64,000 nucleotides of DNA from Pseudomonas sp. CCC3.1 (GCF_034347405.1 NZ_CP133778.1:186001-250000), one strand, 5' to 3'. Positions 18,287 through 26,765 are shown, counted from the first letter of the stretch. Program-made: numbers and translations. The notes: generated by a model not told the origin, from the letters alone.

Positions 18287-19066
18287 ATGGCTGGTAGTCA
18301 GATCGAACGAGTCTTCAATGTGCTCGAAAGCCTTACCCGTGAGCCTCGTGGCGTACCAATGCAGACGTTGGCCGAGCAGTTGAGCATTCCTAAAAGTGCG
18401 ACGCACCGCTTGCTCGCCGAACTGGTTCGCCTCGGCTATGTGCGGCAAAACGCTGAAAGCAGTCGTTATCACCTGTCGACCAAGCTGGTCGCCATGGGTT
18501 TTCAATACCTGGCCAGCAGTGGGGCTGACATCGTGCAGCCCATCCTCGACCGGCTTGCACAAGAGACCGGCGAACTGGTGCGCCTTGGGGTTGTCGATGG
18601 GGAGCGGTTGACCTGGATCGCCAAATCTCAGGGCGCCCGTTCGGGCCTGCGGTTTGACCCTGACATGGGCCGCGATGCGCCGTTGTATTACACCGCGTCT
18701 GGGCATGCCTGGCTGGCGAGCATGAGCGATGCCCTCGCGCTGGCGCAGGTCGAGCGTCAAGGCATTGAAGCCCCTGACGACGTAGGCCCGAACGCCCCTC
18801 AATCCAATGCCCAGTTGCTGGAACTGCTGCGCATCGCCCGTGAGCGTGGCTATGCCTGTGTGCAAGAAAGCTCGGCGGTCGGCACGTCGGCCATCGCGGC
18901 CGTGGTGCGCAGCCCGCTGGATCAGCGCGTGATCGGTGTTCTGAGTGTGGCCGGACCTAGTGCGCGTCTGCCGCAAGAGCGTTTGCATCAACTGGCACCG
19001 GTGTTGCTGCGCTTTGCTGATGAGTTGTCAGTGGCGTGTCAGGCGTCCGAGTTGTTTGCGGTGTGA
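18287..19066 (+). CDS. IclR family transcriptional regulator
   Basis: The 259-residue protein has an N-terminal winged helix (QIERVFNVLESLTREPRGVPMQTLAEQLSIPKSATHRLLAEL) and the IclR effector domain (YYTASGHAWLASM, GYACVQESSAVGTSAIAAVVR). ATG 18287 follows GAGGG with six bases between, so an upstream TTG is not needed. It is divergent from the flavoprotein and upstream of the TIM-barrel/EamA genes, the likely targets. The effector is unknown. Confidence 0.9.
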   Translation: MAGSQIERVFNVLESLTREPRGVPMQTLAEQLSIPKSATHRLLAELVRLGYVRQNAESSRYHLSTKLVAMGFQYLASSGADIVQPILDRLAQETGELVRLGVVDGERLTWIAKSQGARSGLRFDPDMGRDAPLYYTASGHAWLASMSDALALAQVERQGIEAPDDVGPNAPQSNAQLLELLRIARERGYACVQESSAVGTSAIAAVVRSPLDQRVIGVLSVAGPSARLPQERLHQLAPVLLRFADELSVACQASELFAV

Positions 19067-19075
19067 CGAAGAATT

Positions 19076-19091
19076 TTAACCCGTCGGTTAA
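19076..19091. promoter_or_regulatory. TTAACC-N4-GGTTAA operator upstream of the TIM-barrel gene
   Basis: TTAACC CGTC GGTTAA is a perfect palindrome of 7-bp arms when extended to 19075-19092. The same half sites appear before quiC and aroQ. It ends 83 bp before the GTG start at 19175. Confidence 0.65.
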
Positions 19092-19108
19092 ATTGACTTG
19101 CATGAATG

Positions 19109-19123
19109 TGGAACTCGATTCTA
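19109..19123. promoter_or_regulatory. Degenerate copy of the IclR-type site
   Basis: TGGAA CTCGA TTCTA differs from the core of the 18156-18180 palindrome (TGGAA CTAGA TTCCA) at two positions and lies in the promoter region of the TIM-barrel gene. Confidence 0.5.
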
Positions 19124-19174
19124 AATTGTGTGAATTCTGCGATTCCATAAATCTTATAAGAGGATCTCTGCATT

Positions 19175-20002
19175 GTGAGTTCACATTCTTTTTCTCTGGC
19201 TGCTTTGACCGTGCTGGAAGTCTCGCCCGTTGAAATGGTCGAAATAGCAGCCCGTACCGGCTATAGCCATGTTGGCCTGCGTTTGGAGCCATCAACGCCT
19301 GAAGAGCATCACTTCCCGTTGGTCAGTGATGCGGATCTACGTAGGAAAACGCAAAAACACCTGCGTGATACCGGGATCAAAGTGCTCGATATCGAAATTC
19401 TTCGCCTTAAACCGCAGACCCGCGTGTCAGACTTCGCCACAATCCTGGCCTTGGGTGCTGAATTTGGCGCAACCGAGTTGCTGGTCGCGGGTAACGATCC
19501 GGATGAACAGCGACAGGCCGATAACTTTGCCGCGTTGTGTGATTTGAGCCTGGCGTACGGCATTCATCCGCACCTTGAATTCATGCCCTGGACCGATGCG
19601 CGGGATCTGTCGCAGGCGCTGCGCATTGTCGAGAACGCCGGACGTGAGAATGGCTGCGTGCTGGTGGATGCCTTCCATTTCAATCGTTCGGGGTCCAGTC
19701 TCGAAGAGCTCGCGCGCGTCCCACCGTCGCGGCTGCGGTATATGCAGCTGTGTGATGTCGCCGGGCCAAGGCCTGATGACATGCAGGAAATACTGCGTCA
19801 GGCGCGCAATGAACGGCGTTTTCCAGGAGACGGGGACTGTGACTTGCTCGGGTTGTTGAAATGCATGCCTGCCGATATACCGCTTAGCCTGGAGGTGCCT
19901 TGTGTGCAGTTATTGGCTCAGGGCGTCAGCGCCGAGCAGCGGGCGCAATTGGCTATAGATAAAACCCGAGCGCTTTTGCGCCAGCTTGTAGTGCAGGTTT
20001 AG
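19175..20002 (+). CDS. Xylose isomerase-like TIM-barrel protein (sugar phosphate isomerase/epimerase family)
   Basis: A 275-residue AP-endonuclease-2-type TIM barrel. Metal-site residues can be placed at Glu135 (HLEF), Asp165 and His168 (VDAFHF), Gln191 (MQLCD) and Glu240 (LSLEV), with RRFPGDGDCDL between the last two. These sit at almost the same numbers as in the N-terminal domain of QuiC in this window (134, 165, 168, 191, 239). It may therefore be a stand-alone 3-dehydroshikimate dehydratase, although many isomerases share this frame. Start GTG 19175 with AAGAGG upstream. The EamA exporter gene follows after 36 bp. Confidence 0.8.
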   Translation: MSSHSFSLAALTVLEVSPVEMVEIAARTGYSHVGLRLEPSTPEEHHFPLVSDADLRRKTQKHLRDTGIKVLDIEILRLKPQTRVSDFATILALGAEFGATELLVAGNDPDEQRQADNFAALCDLSLAYGIHPHLEFMPWTDARDLSQALRIVENAGRENGCVLVDAFHFNRSGSSLEELARVPPSRLRYMQLCDVAGPRPDDMQEILRQARNERRFPGDGDCDLLGLLKCMPADIPLSLEVPCVQLLAQGVSAEQRAQLAIDKTRALLRQLVVQV

Positions 20003-20038
20003 CCCACTATCAGTTCATTGCTGCACACGAGGTGTTCG

Positions 20039-20926
20039 ATGACATTGCCTACGCCACTCTCAGGCGTTAACCAGCCGCTCAAGGGCATTTTGCTGATAGT
20101 GACAGCCACCGCGTTGTTCTCCAGCCACGATGCGTTGTCCAAGTACTTGAGTGGTTTGTACCCGGTGGTGATGGTGGTGTGGGCGCGCTATATGGTGCAC
20201 ACCCTGCTGATGGCCAGCTACTTCTTGCCGCAATCGGGGTTGCGGGTGTTACGCAGCAAGCGCCCGTTGCTGCAGGTGTATCGGGCGATTTGTCTGCTAG
20301 GGTCCGGGCTGTTTTTTACCTTTGGCCTGCTGTACATCCCGTTGGCAGAAAACACCGCGGTTAACTTTTTGGCGCCGTTGTTGGTGGCGGCCCTGTCCGG
20401 GCCGTTGCTTGGCGAAAAAGTCACGCGGGGTCAGTGGATCGCGGTGAGCTTCGGATTTATCGGGGTGGTGGTGATCATCCATCCGGGAGGCGAGTTGTTT
20501 ACCCCGGCCGTCTTGCTGCCGATGGCGGCAGCGCTGTGTTTCAGTTGCTACCAGATCCTGACGCGCAAACTCAGCCTGTACGATACGCCGACCACCAGTA
20601 ACTTCTTTGCCGGGTTATTTAACGCCTTGGTGCTGAGTGCGCTGGTACCGTTCTTCTGGCAGACGCCCACGTTTGTGCATGGTCTTGAAATGCTCGCACT
20701 GGGCTCCCTGGGCATGACCGCGCATTTGCTCCTCACACAGTCGTTCCGGCTGGCCGCCCCGGCATTGTTGGCGCCTTTCAGTTACTGCCAGATTGTGTTT
20801 TCCGGCCTGCTGGGCTGGCTGCTGTTCAACCACACGCCTGACCTGACATCACGGATCGGCATTGCGATTGTCTGCATCAGCGGGTTGGCGGCGGCTTGGC
20901 AACAGCGCAAGAAAAAGGCGGTTTGA
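20039..20926 (+). CDS. EamA/DMT family transporter
   Basis: The 295-residue protein has ten predicted membrane segments in two EamA repeats (GILLIVTATALFSSHDALSKYL and, in the second half, LPMAAALCFSCYQILTRKLSLYD). The substrate is unknown. ATG 20039 has CGAGG upstream; an extension to TTG 20018 has none. It follows the TIM-barrel gene closely and is probably in its operon, so it may move a related acid or intermediate. Confidence 0.85.
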   Translation: MTLPTPLSGVNQPLKGILLIVTATALFSSHDALSKYLSGLYPVVMVVWARYMVHTLLMASYFLPQSGLRVLRSKRPLLQVYRAICLLGSGLFFTFGLLYIPLAENTAVNFLAPLLVAALSGPLLGEKVTRGQWIAVSFGFIGVVVIIHPGGELFTPAVLLPMAAALCFSCYQILTRKLSLYDTPTTSNFFAGLFNALVLSALVPFFWQTPTFVHGLEMLALGSLGMTAHLLLTQSFRLAAPALLAPFSYCQIVFSGLLGWLLFNHTPDLTSRIGIAIVCISGLAAAWQQRKKKAV

Positions 20927-20940
20927 GTAACAACACACCC

Positions 20941-20974
20941 TGTAGGAGCGAGCTTGCCTCGCGATCTTTTGATC
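20941..20974. repeat. Half copy of the GAGCGAGCTTGCC REP family
   Basis: TGTAGGAGCGAGCTTGCCTC then CGATCTTTTGATC, but the inverted right arm is missing; the sequence changes to the hairpin at 20986. Confidence 0.8.
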
Positions 20975-20985
20975 TTGATGAAGCA

Positions 20986-21007
20986 CCCCTCTCCTGAATG
21001 AGAGGGG
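20986..21007. terminator. Bidirectional hairpin between convergent transporters
   Basis: A perfect 8-bp stem, CCCCTCTC/GAGAGGGG with loop CTGAAT, lies between the ends of the EamA and MFS genes. There is no long U-run on either side, so termination is inferred from position. Confidence 0.55.
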
Positions 21008-21031
21008 CTATTTGAGCGTTCCAGACTGAAC

Positions 21032-22363
21032 TCAAACCTGTGGGATTTTTCGCGGTGCCATGAAGTACATCCACGTCAGCGCAATGAAGTACATCGCCGG
21101 AATCATGGTGAACAGCAGGGTGTAATTGTTGTTGGTGACGGTCAGCACATACCCCACGAACTGAGTCATGAACATCCCGCCGATGGCCGCGCACATGCCG
21201 CCAAAACCGAACACCGTGCCCATCATGTGTTTAGGCGTGTAGTCCATCACCATGCTCCACACGTTGGCTGTCCAGGCCTGATGCGCCCCGAGGGCCAGCG
21301 CGATGGCGCCCACGGCAACCCACAGTTGGCTGGAACCCGCCGCCATCACCACACCGATGATGCAGATTGCGCACAACAGCATCGACACCAGGCGTGCCTT
21401 GACTGCCGCCATGCCACGGCTGATCAGCACGGAAGACAAAATCCCGCCGCCCACGCTGCCGAAGTCGGCGGTGAGGTAAATGATGATCAGCGGGATGCCC
21501 ATTTGCGTCACGCTAATGCCCAGGTTGTATTGCTGGTTCAGATAAGGCGGCAGCCAATACAGGTAGAACCAAAACACGGGAGCTGTCATCGAGTAGGACA
21601 GTGCGAAGGCCCACGTACCGCGCATTTTCAGAATGGTGGCGAAGGACACCTGCTTGTGTTCTGGCTCCTGCTCGCTCTGGATGTACTCCAGTTCTTCTTT
21701 GGTCACGGTCGGATGCTGTTCCGGGTTGTAGTATTTCAGCCCCCAGAAGATCAGCCAGATACCGCCCAATGAAGCCATGCACAAAAACGCAGCCTGCCAG
21801 CCCCACACATGCAATACCAACGGCAGCAGCATGGGCGTGAACATGGCGCCCACGTTGGTCCCGGCGTTGAAGATGCCGCTGGCCACGGCGCGTTCGCTGG
21901 CCGGGAACCACAGGCGTGTGGTTTTCACGCAGGCTGGGTAATTGGCCGCCTCGGTCAGCCCGAGAATAAAGCGGCAGATCATAAAGCCGACAGCCGAGGT
22001 GGCCAGGCCGTGCGCACCCGTTGCCAGACTCCACAGCAAGACGGCACAGAAGAACACGCGCTTGACGCCGATCCGGTCGATCAGGCGGCCTTGCAGGACG
22101 AAGCCAATCGCGTAGCCCACCTGAAACCAGAAGTTGATGTTGGCGTAGTCCATCGCCGTCCAGCTCATTTCCTTGGCCAGAATCGGTTGCATCACGCCCA
22201 ACGCGGCGCGGTCGATGTAGTTCAGCGTGGTCGCGAAAAACACCAGGGCGAGCATGCCCCAGCGGGTTTTACCAATGGCCATGGCGCTGCGCATCCGGTC
22301 ACCGAGACCGGCACCTGGGGTGGCTTGGGCAGCATTGACGCGTGCAGATTGAGAAGGGGTCAT
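21032..22363 (-). CDS. MFS transporter (ACS family), likely quinate/shikimate importer
   Basis: A 443-residue protein with twelve membrane segments and the MFS signatures (NYIDRAALGVMQPIL, GRLIDRIGVKRVF). The N-terminal block is typical of the anion:cation symporter branch that takes up organic acids such as galactarate, phthalate or hydroxy-aromatics. It is divergent from quiC, in the place of QsuA in Corynebacterium quinate clusters as I recall them, so quinate/shikimate uptake is inferred. A possible operator half-match overlaps its ribosome site. Confidence 0.85.
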   Translation of the reverse strand: MTPSQSARVNAAQATPGAGLGDRMRSAMAIGKTRWGMLALVFFATTLNYIDRAALGVMQPILAKEMSWTAMDYANINFWFQVGYAIGFVLQGRLIDRIGVKRVFFCAVLLWSLATGAHGLATSAVGFMICRFILGLTEAANYPACVKTTRLWFPASERAVASGIFNAGTNVGAMFTPMLLPLVLHVWGWQAAFLCMASLGGIWLIFWGLKYYNPEQHPTVTKEELEYIQSEQEPEHKQVSFATILKMRGTWAFALSYSMTAPVFWFYLYWLPPYLNQQYNLGISVTQMGIPLIIIYLTADFGSVGGGILSSVLISRGMAAVKARLVSMLLCAICIIGVVMAAGSSQLWVAVGAIALALGAHQAWTANVWSMVMDYTPKHMMGTVFGFGGMCAAIGGMFMTQFVGYVLTVTNNNYTLLFTMIPAMYFIALTWMYFMAPRKIPQV

Positions 22364-22368
22364 GGTTA

Positions 22369-22384
22369 TTTACCCGTCCGTTGT
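22369..22384. promoter_or_regulatory. Weak TTAACC-N4-GGTTAA-like match at the MFS start
   Basis: TTTACC CGTC CGTTGT has the same CGTC centre as the 19076 site and one good half, but three mismatches in the other. It overlaps the ribosome-site region of the MFS gene (GGACGGG on the reverse strand), so part of the resemblance may be chance. Confidence 0.35.
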
Positions 22385-22584
22385 AGGGTCGGGCACCACG
22401 CAAGCGGCATAGCAAAGCAGGGCGTCATATCAGTAAGTGCAAGCATGAGCGGTTACCCGTTTCTTGGAATTGTTATGTGGTGTTGTGCAACGTATGGAAC
22501 AGGTAGTACGTATTGGATGGTGGCGATTGGACAAAAAGTCGTCAATTCGACATTGGGCATAGTGTTCGATAATCGCACGCAAAA

Positions 22585-22600
22585 CTAACCGGTTGGTACA
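22585..22600. promoter_or_regulatory. Operator upstream of quiC
   Basis: CTAACC GGTT GGTACA. The 15 bases TAACCGGTTGGTACA are identical, in inverse orientation, to the site before aroQ at 26766-26781. It ends 81 bp before the quiC start. Confidence 0.75.
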
Positions 22601-22681
22601 GACTGGTTGCTCAATGATAGGGTGCCCTTAATAATCAGGCTATATAAGAAATGCCATCGGTTGCCGGCCCAGGAGTTAAAA

Positions 22682-24592
22682 ATGAAGCGTTCGATCGCCA
22701 CTGTTTCTTTGAGCGGCACATTGCCGGAGAAACTCGACGCCATTGCGGCGGCCGGTTTTGATGGGGTCGAGATCTTTGAAAATGACCTGCTCTACTACGA
22801 CGGCAGCCCGCGTGAAGTGCGCCAGATCTGTGCAGACCTGGGTTTAGAGATCAGCCTGTTTCAGCCTTTTCGCGACTTTGAAGGCTGCCGCCGTGACCGG
22901 CTGGCACGCAACCTGGACCGCGCCGAGCGCAAATTCGACTTGATGCAAGAACTCGGCACCGACCTGGTGCTGGTGTGCAGTAACGCTGCCCCCGACTCCG
23001 TGGGTGACCGGCAGATTCTGCTGGACGACCTGAGCCTGCTCGCCGAGCGTGCCGGGGCGCGCAACCTGCGCATCGGCTACGAAGCCTTGGCATGGGGGCG
23101 CCACGTGAACACCTGGCAACAGGTCTGGGATCTGGTGCGCCACATTGACCACCCGAATCTCGGTGTGTTGCTCGACAGCTTCCACACTTTGTCGCTGAAG
23201 GGCGATCCGAGTGCCATTGCACAGATTCCGGGCGACAAAATCTTCTTTGTGCAAATGGCCGACGCGCCGATTTTAGCCATGGACGTGCTGGAGTGGAGTC
23301 GCCACTTCCGCTGCTTCCCGGGGCAGGGCGAGTTCGATTTGCCGGGCTTTTTGGCGCCGATCATTCAGAGCGGCTACACCGGGCCGTTGTCGCTGGAAAT
23401 CTTCAATGATGGTTTCCGCGCTGCGCCTACCCGCGCCAATGCCGCCGATGGCTTGCGCTCGTTGCTGTACCTCGAAGAGAAAACCCGCGAACGCCTGGCG
23501 CAACAGGCCGCTCCCGCAGCCACGCTGGAACCGCTGTTTTCGCCGCCTGAAGCCAGCCAATACAACGGCATCGAATTTCTTGAATTTGCCGTCGATGACA
23601 ATCAGGGCGCGCAACTGACGCACTGGCTCGAACGGCTGGGGTTCAGCAAGGCTGGGCAACATCGCTCGAAAAATGTGAGCTTGCTGCGCCAGGGCGATAT
23701 CAACCTGATTCTCAACGCGGAGCCGTATTCGTTCGCGCATAACTTTTTTGAGGCGCATGGCCCATCGCTGTGCGCCACGGCGATCCGTGTGCAAGACAGC
23801 GCCAGCGCGCTGGCCCGCGCCGTGGCCTATAAAGGTCAGCCCTATCGCGGTCTGGTCGGCCCTAATGAACTGGAGCTGGCCGCCGTTCGAGCCCCCGATG
23901 GCAGCCTGATTTATCTGGTCGATCAGGACGAAGCAGGCAAACCGCTGTACGAATCTGACTTCAACCTCACCTCATCCCCGGCAACCCAGGGTGGGCTCAA
24001 GCGCATTGACCACATGGCCATGGCGCTGCCAGCAGACAGCCTCGACAGCTGGGTGCTGTTCTACAAGAGCTTGCTGGACTTTGAAGCGGATGACGAAGTG
24101 GTGTTGCCGGACCCCTACGGGCTGGTTAAAAGCCGCGCATTGCGTAGCCGATGCAGCACGATTCGCTTACCGCTGAACATTTCTGAAAACAGAAACACCG
24201 CCATCTCACACGCGTTGTCGAGTTATCGCGGTTCAGGCGTGCACCACATTGCGTTTGAGTGCGATGACCTGTTTGCTGAAGTCAGCCGTGCCAAAGCCGC
24301 AGGCGTGCCGCTGCTGGATATTCCGCTGAACTACTACGACGATCTGGCCGCGCGTTTTGATTTTGACGATGAGTTCTTGAGCGAGCTGGCCTATTTCAAC
24401 GTGCTGTACGACCGAGACGCGCAGGGCGGCGAGTTGTTCCATGTGTACACCGAGCCGTTTGCAGGGCGCTTCTTCTTTGAGTTGTTACAGCGCAAAAACG
24501 GCTATGCCGGTTATGGCGCGGCCAACGTTGCGGTCCGCCTGGCGGCGATGGCCAAGTCACGTACGGGCGCGGTGCGTCAGGCAAAGCTGTAG
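22682..24592 (+). CDS. quiC: 3-dehydroshikimate dehydratase QuiC (fused to HPPD-like domain)
   Basis: The 636-residue protein joins two domains. Residues 1-265 form a xylose isomerase-like TIM barrel with metal ligands Glu134 (GYEALAW), Asp165 (LLDSFH), Gln191 (VQMAD) and Glu239 (LSLEI). Residues 295-620 form a vicinal-oxygen-chelate domain like 4-hydroxyphenylpyruvate dioxygenase, with His444 (IDHMAM), His521 (GVHHIAF) and Glu600 (FFFELLQR). This is the QuiC1/QsuB type: dehydration of 3-dehydroshikimate to protocatechuate in the cytoplasm. ATG 22682 follows AGGAG; the upstream extension to 22607 is not used. Confidence 0.93.
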   Translation: MKRSIATVSLSGTLPEKLDAIAAAGFDGVEIFENDLLYYDGSPREVRQICADLGLEISLFQPFRDFEGCRRDRLARNLDRAERKFDLMQELGTDLVLVCSNAAPDSVGDRQILLDDLSLLAERAGARNLRIGYEALAWGRHVNTWQQVWDLVRHIDHPNLGVLLDSFHTLSLKGDPSAIAQIPGDKIFFVQMADAPILAMDVLEWSRHFRCFPGQGEFDLPGFLAPIIQSGYTGPLSLEIFNDGFRAAPTRANAADGLRSLLYLEEKTRERLAQQAAPAATLEPLFSPPEASQYNGIEFLEFAVDDNQGAQLTHWLERLGFSKAGQHRSKNVSLLRQGDINLILNAEPYSFAHNFFEAHGPSLCATAIRVQDSASALARAVAYKGQPYRGLVGPNELELAAVRAPDGSLIYLVDQDEAGKPLYESDFNLTSSPATQGGLKRIDHMAMALPADSLDSWVLFYKSLLDFEADDEVVLPDPYGLVKSRALRSRCSTIRLPLNISENRNTAISHALSSYRGSGVHHIAFECDDLFAEVSRAKAAGVPLLDIPLNYYDDLAARFDFDDEFLSELAYFNVLYDRDAQGGELFHVYTEPFAGRFFFELLQRKNGYAGYGAANVAVRLAAMAKSRTGAVRQAKL

Positions 24593-24627
24593 GACGGTGG
24601 TCGAATACAGGTGTCGACTTCCTTCGT

Positions 24628-24643
24628 TTAACCGGGCGGGCCA
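24628..24643. promoter_or_regulatory. Half-conserved operator before the TetR gene
   Basis: TTAACC GGGC GGGCCA keeps one full half site and the GG of the other. It ends 36 bp before the TetR start, the usual place for autoregulation. Confidence 0.4.
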
Positions 24644-24679
24644 TAATCGCGGCCATCCCCAGATGGCCGTGAGCCTTTA

Positions 24680-25357
24680 ATGACCCAGATCCCAGAAGTC
24701 GACACCGGCGCGATGGCGCCGGCAGTTGAACCGCGCAAGAGCCGGAAAAACAACCCGGAGAAGACCCGCGAAAACATCCTGCAAGAAGCCCTTGCCGAGT
24801 TTGTGGAACAGGGGCTCACGGGCGCACGGGTGGACGCCATCGCGGAGCGTACCCGTACCTCCAAGCGCATGATCTATTACTACTTCACCAGCAAAGAGCA
24901 GCTGTATATCGAAGTGCTGGAGAAGCTCTACGGCGAGATCCGCAGCACTGAGAACTTGCTGCACCTCGATGAGCTTGAACCTCGCGAAGCGATTCAGCGG
25001 CTGGTCGAGTTCACCTTTGATCACCATGACCTGAACGCTGATTTTGTGCGCATGGTCAGCGTCGAAAATATTCACAAGGGCGAATACATCAAGCGTTCAG
25101 AAGGCATCAAAGCCATGAACGACACGATTGTTCATGCGCTCGAAAACATTCTGCGACGCGGCGTTGAGCAGCAGGTTTTTCGCCCCGGCTTGAACCCGTT
25201 GGACGTGCACTTGCTGGTCAGTTCGTTCTGTTTTTATCGCGTGTCGAATCGCTACACAGTCGGCGAAATTTTTCAGATCGATTTGTCCGACCCGCAGGTC
25301 AAACAGCGTCAACGCCAAATGATCTGCGACTCGGTGTTGCGCTACTTGCAGGTGTGA
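24680..25357 (+). CDS. TetR family transcriptional regulator
   Basis: A 225-residue regulator with the helix-turn-helix after a basic N-terminus (KTRENILQEALAEFVEQGLTGARVDAIAERTRTSKRMIYYYFTSKEQLYIEVLEKLYGEI) and a helical ligand domain. It sits between quiC and the aroQ-aroE pair, so control of quinate/shikimate genes is likely, with an intermediate such as dehydroshikimate as effector. This is inferred from place and the repeated operator, not from residues. Confidence 0.88.
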   Translation: MTQIPEVDTGAMAPAVEPRKSRKNNPEKTRENILQEALAEFVEQGLTGARVDAIAERTRTSKRMIYYYFTSKEQLYIEVLEKLYGEIRSTENLLHLDELEPREAIQRLVEFTFDHHDLNADFVRMVSVENIHKGEYIKRSEGIKAMNDTIVHALENILRRGVEQQVFRPGLNPLDVHLLVSSFCFYRVSNRYTVGEIFQIDLSDPQVKQRQRQMICDSVLRYLQV

Positions 25358-25394
25358 TGGGGGGCGAAGCGCCCCCGGACAGCGCGCCTGCGGT

Positions 25395-26255
25395 TTAACC
25401 GTTCATTTCCTGAAAATGCGCCAGCATGCGATCTGCGTCAGCGCTCGCACCGCTGATCAATTCAAACGCCTTGACCGCTTGAAACACCGCCATGTTGCCG
25501 CCATCCAGTGTGCGGCAGCCCAGGGCGCGGGCGTGTCGCAGTAACTCGGTTTGCAGCGGAAAGTACACAATTTCGGCCACCCACAACGCGCCATGCAGCC
25601 ACTGCGTGGGCACCGGCATGCCAGGCAACTTGGCCATGCCCATCGGCGTGGTATTGACCAGCCCGTCGGCTTTGGCCAGTGCGCTTTGAAGGTCAGTACC
25701 CGCTTTGGCCCGGGCGCCGGGAAAGTGCTGATTCAGGTTGTCTGCCAGGCTTTGCGCACGTTCGGTGTCGACATCAAAAATCTCTAACTGTTGAACGCCT
25801 TCACTGAGCAGCGCGTAGGCCACGGCTGAGCCTGCACCGCCTGCGCCCATTTGGACCACGTGTTGCACGGCAACGCCGCTCAGGCCGCGACGAAAACCCT
25901 CCGCAAAGCCCGAGCAGTCAGTGTTGTGCCCGATGCGTTTGCCGTCCTTCAACACCACGGTGTTCACCGCGCCGATCCCGCGCGCTTGATCAGACAGCTC
26001 GTCGAGCCACGGCATGATTGCCTGCTTGCACGGATAGGTAATGTTCAACCCGCTCAACCCCATGCGTTCGGCGGCGTTCAGCAAGTCGGGCAGGGCGTTG
26101 TTATCGAGGTGCAACACCTCGAGATCAATCAGTTGATAAACGTAACGCAGCCCTTGCGCTGCGCCCTCGCGCTCATGCATTGCAGGGGTGCGTGACGCCT
26201 GAATGCCCGCGCCGATCAGCCCGGCGACTATCGACGTTGACGTGTGGATCGACAT
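25395..26255 (-). CDS. Quinate/shikimate dehydrogenase (AroE family, catabolic paralogue)
   Basis: The 286-residue protein has the substrate block SRTPAMHE, the catalytic Lys in GLNITYPCKQAIMPWLDEL, and NTDCSGFAEGF. SRTP in place of the SxSP of biosynthetic AroE and the location beside quiC and aroQ point to the catabolic NAD-dependent quinate/shikimate dehydrogenase (QsuD/YdiB-like) that feeds 3-dehydroquinate and 3-dehydroshikimate. ATG 26255 lies five bases after the aroQ stop, so the two form an operon. An upstream extension into aroQ was discarded. Confidence 0.88.
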   Translation of the reverse strand: MSIHTSTSIVAGLIGAGIQASRTPAMHEREGAAQGLRYVYQLIDLEVLHLDNNALPDLLNAAERMGLSGLNITYPCKQAIMPWLDELSDQARGIGAVNTVVLKDGKRIGHNTDCSGFAEGFRRGLSGVAVQHVVQMGAGGAGSAVAYALLSEGVQQLEIFDVDTERAQSLADNLNQHFPGARAKAGTDLQSALAKADGLVNTTPMGMAKLPGMPVPTQWLHGALWVAEIVYFPLQTELLRHARALGCRTLDGGNMAVFQAVKAFELISGASADADRMLAHFQEMNG

Positions 26256-26260
26256 GGCGC

Positions 26261-26701
26261 TTACCCCTTCAACTGGCGGCTGAGATGTTGCAGCGCCAGG
26301 CGATAGCCGTTGCTGCCAAAGCCGCACAGCACTGCCTGGGCAATGCCCGAGACAAACGAGTGATGACGGAAGGCTTCACGTGTGTGGACGTTGGACAGAT
26401 GAACTTCGATCACGGGCAGCTCGCAGGCGACCAAGGCATCGCGAATCGCCACCGAGGTGTGGGTCCAGGCGGCCGGGTTGATCACAATGGCCGCGCAACG
26501 CTTACGTGCTGCGTGAATCCAGTCGAGCAATTCACCCTCGTGGTTGGTCTGGCGAAATTCGACTTTCAAGCCTTCTTCACTGGCCGTGCGGCCGCACAAG
26601 TCGGCAATGTCAGCCAGCGTCTCGTGGCCATAAATGCCGGGTTCTCGGCTGCCAAGCAGATTGAGGTTGGGGCCATTGAGCACCAGAACGATTGGGGACA
26701 T
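26261..26701 (-). CDS. aroQ: Type II 3-dehydroquinate dehydratase AroQ
   Basis: A 146-residue type II enzyme: VLVLNGPNLNLLGSREPGIYG (catalytic Tyr and Arg), EGELLDWIHAA, VINPAAWTHTSVAIRDAL (Asn, His) and IEVHLSNVHTREAFRHHS (His, Arg). It interconverts 3-dehydroquinate and 3-dehydroshikimate in the cytoplasm. The copy here is likely catabolic: it is first in an aroQ-dehydrogenase operon and has the quiC-type operator 65 bp upstream. ATG 26701 is chosen because GAAGAG lies nine bases before it. Confidence 0.93.
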   Translation of the reverse strand: MSPIVLVLNGPNLNLLGSREPGIYGHETLADIADLCGRTASEEGLKVEFRQTNHEGELLDWIHAARKRCAAIVINPAAWTHTSVAIRDALVACELPVIEVHLSNVHTREAFRHHSFVSGIAQAVLCGFGSNGYRLALQHLSRQLKG

Positions 26702-26765
26702 ATAAGGCAACTCTTCGTTGTTTTTATGAGGTCGCCTGAGCGCTGCTCAGTCGGTTGGATTAAAT

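Larger units (their letters stand above)
22364..22681. other. Divergent promoter region of the MFS gene and quiC
   Basis: 318 bp with no convincing gene. It contains the quiC-side operator at 22585-22600 and a weaker match next to the MFS start at 22369-22384. The rest is relatively AT-rich promoter-like sequence. Confidence 0.6.
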
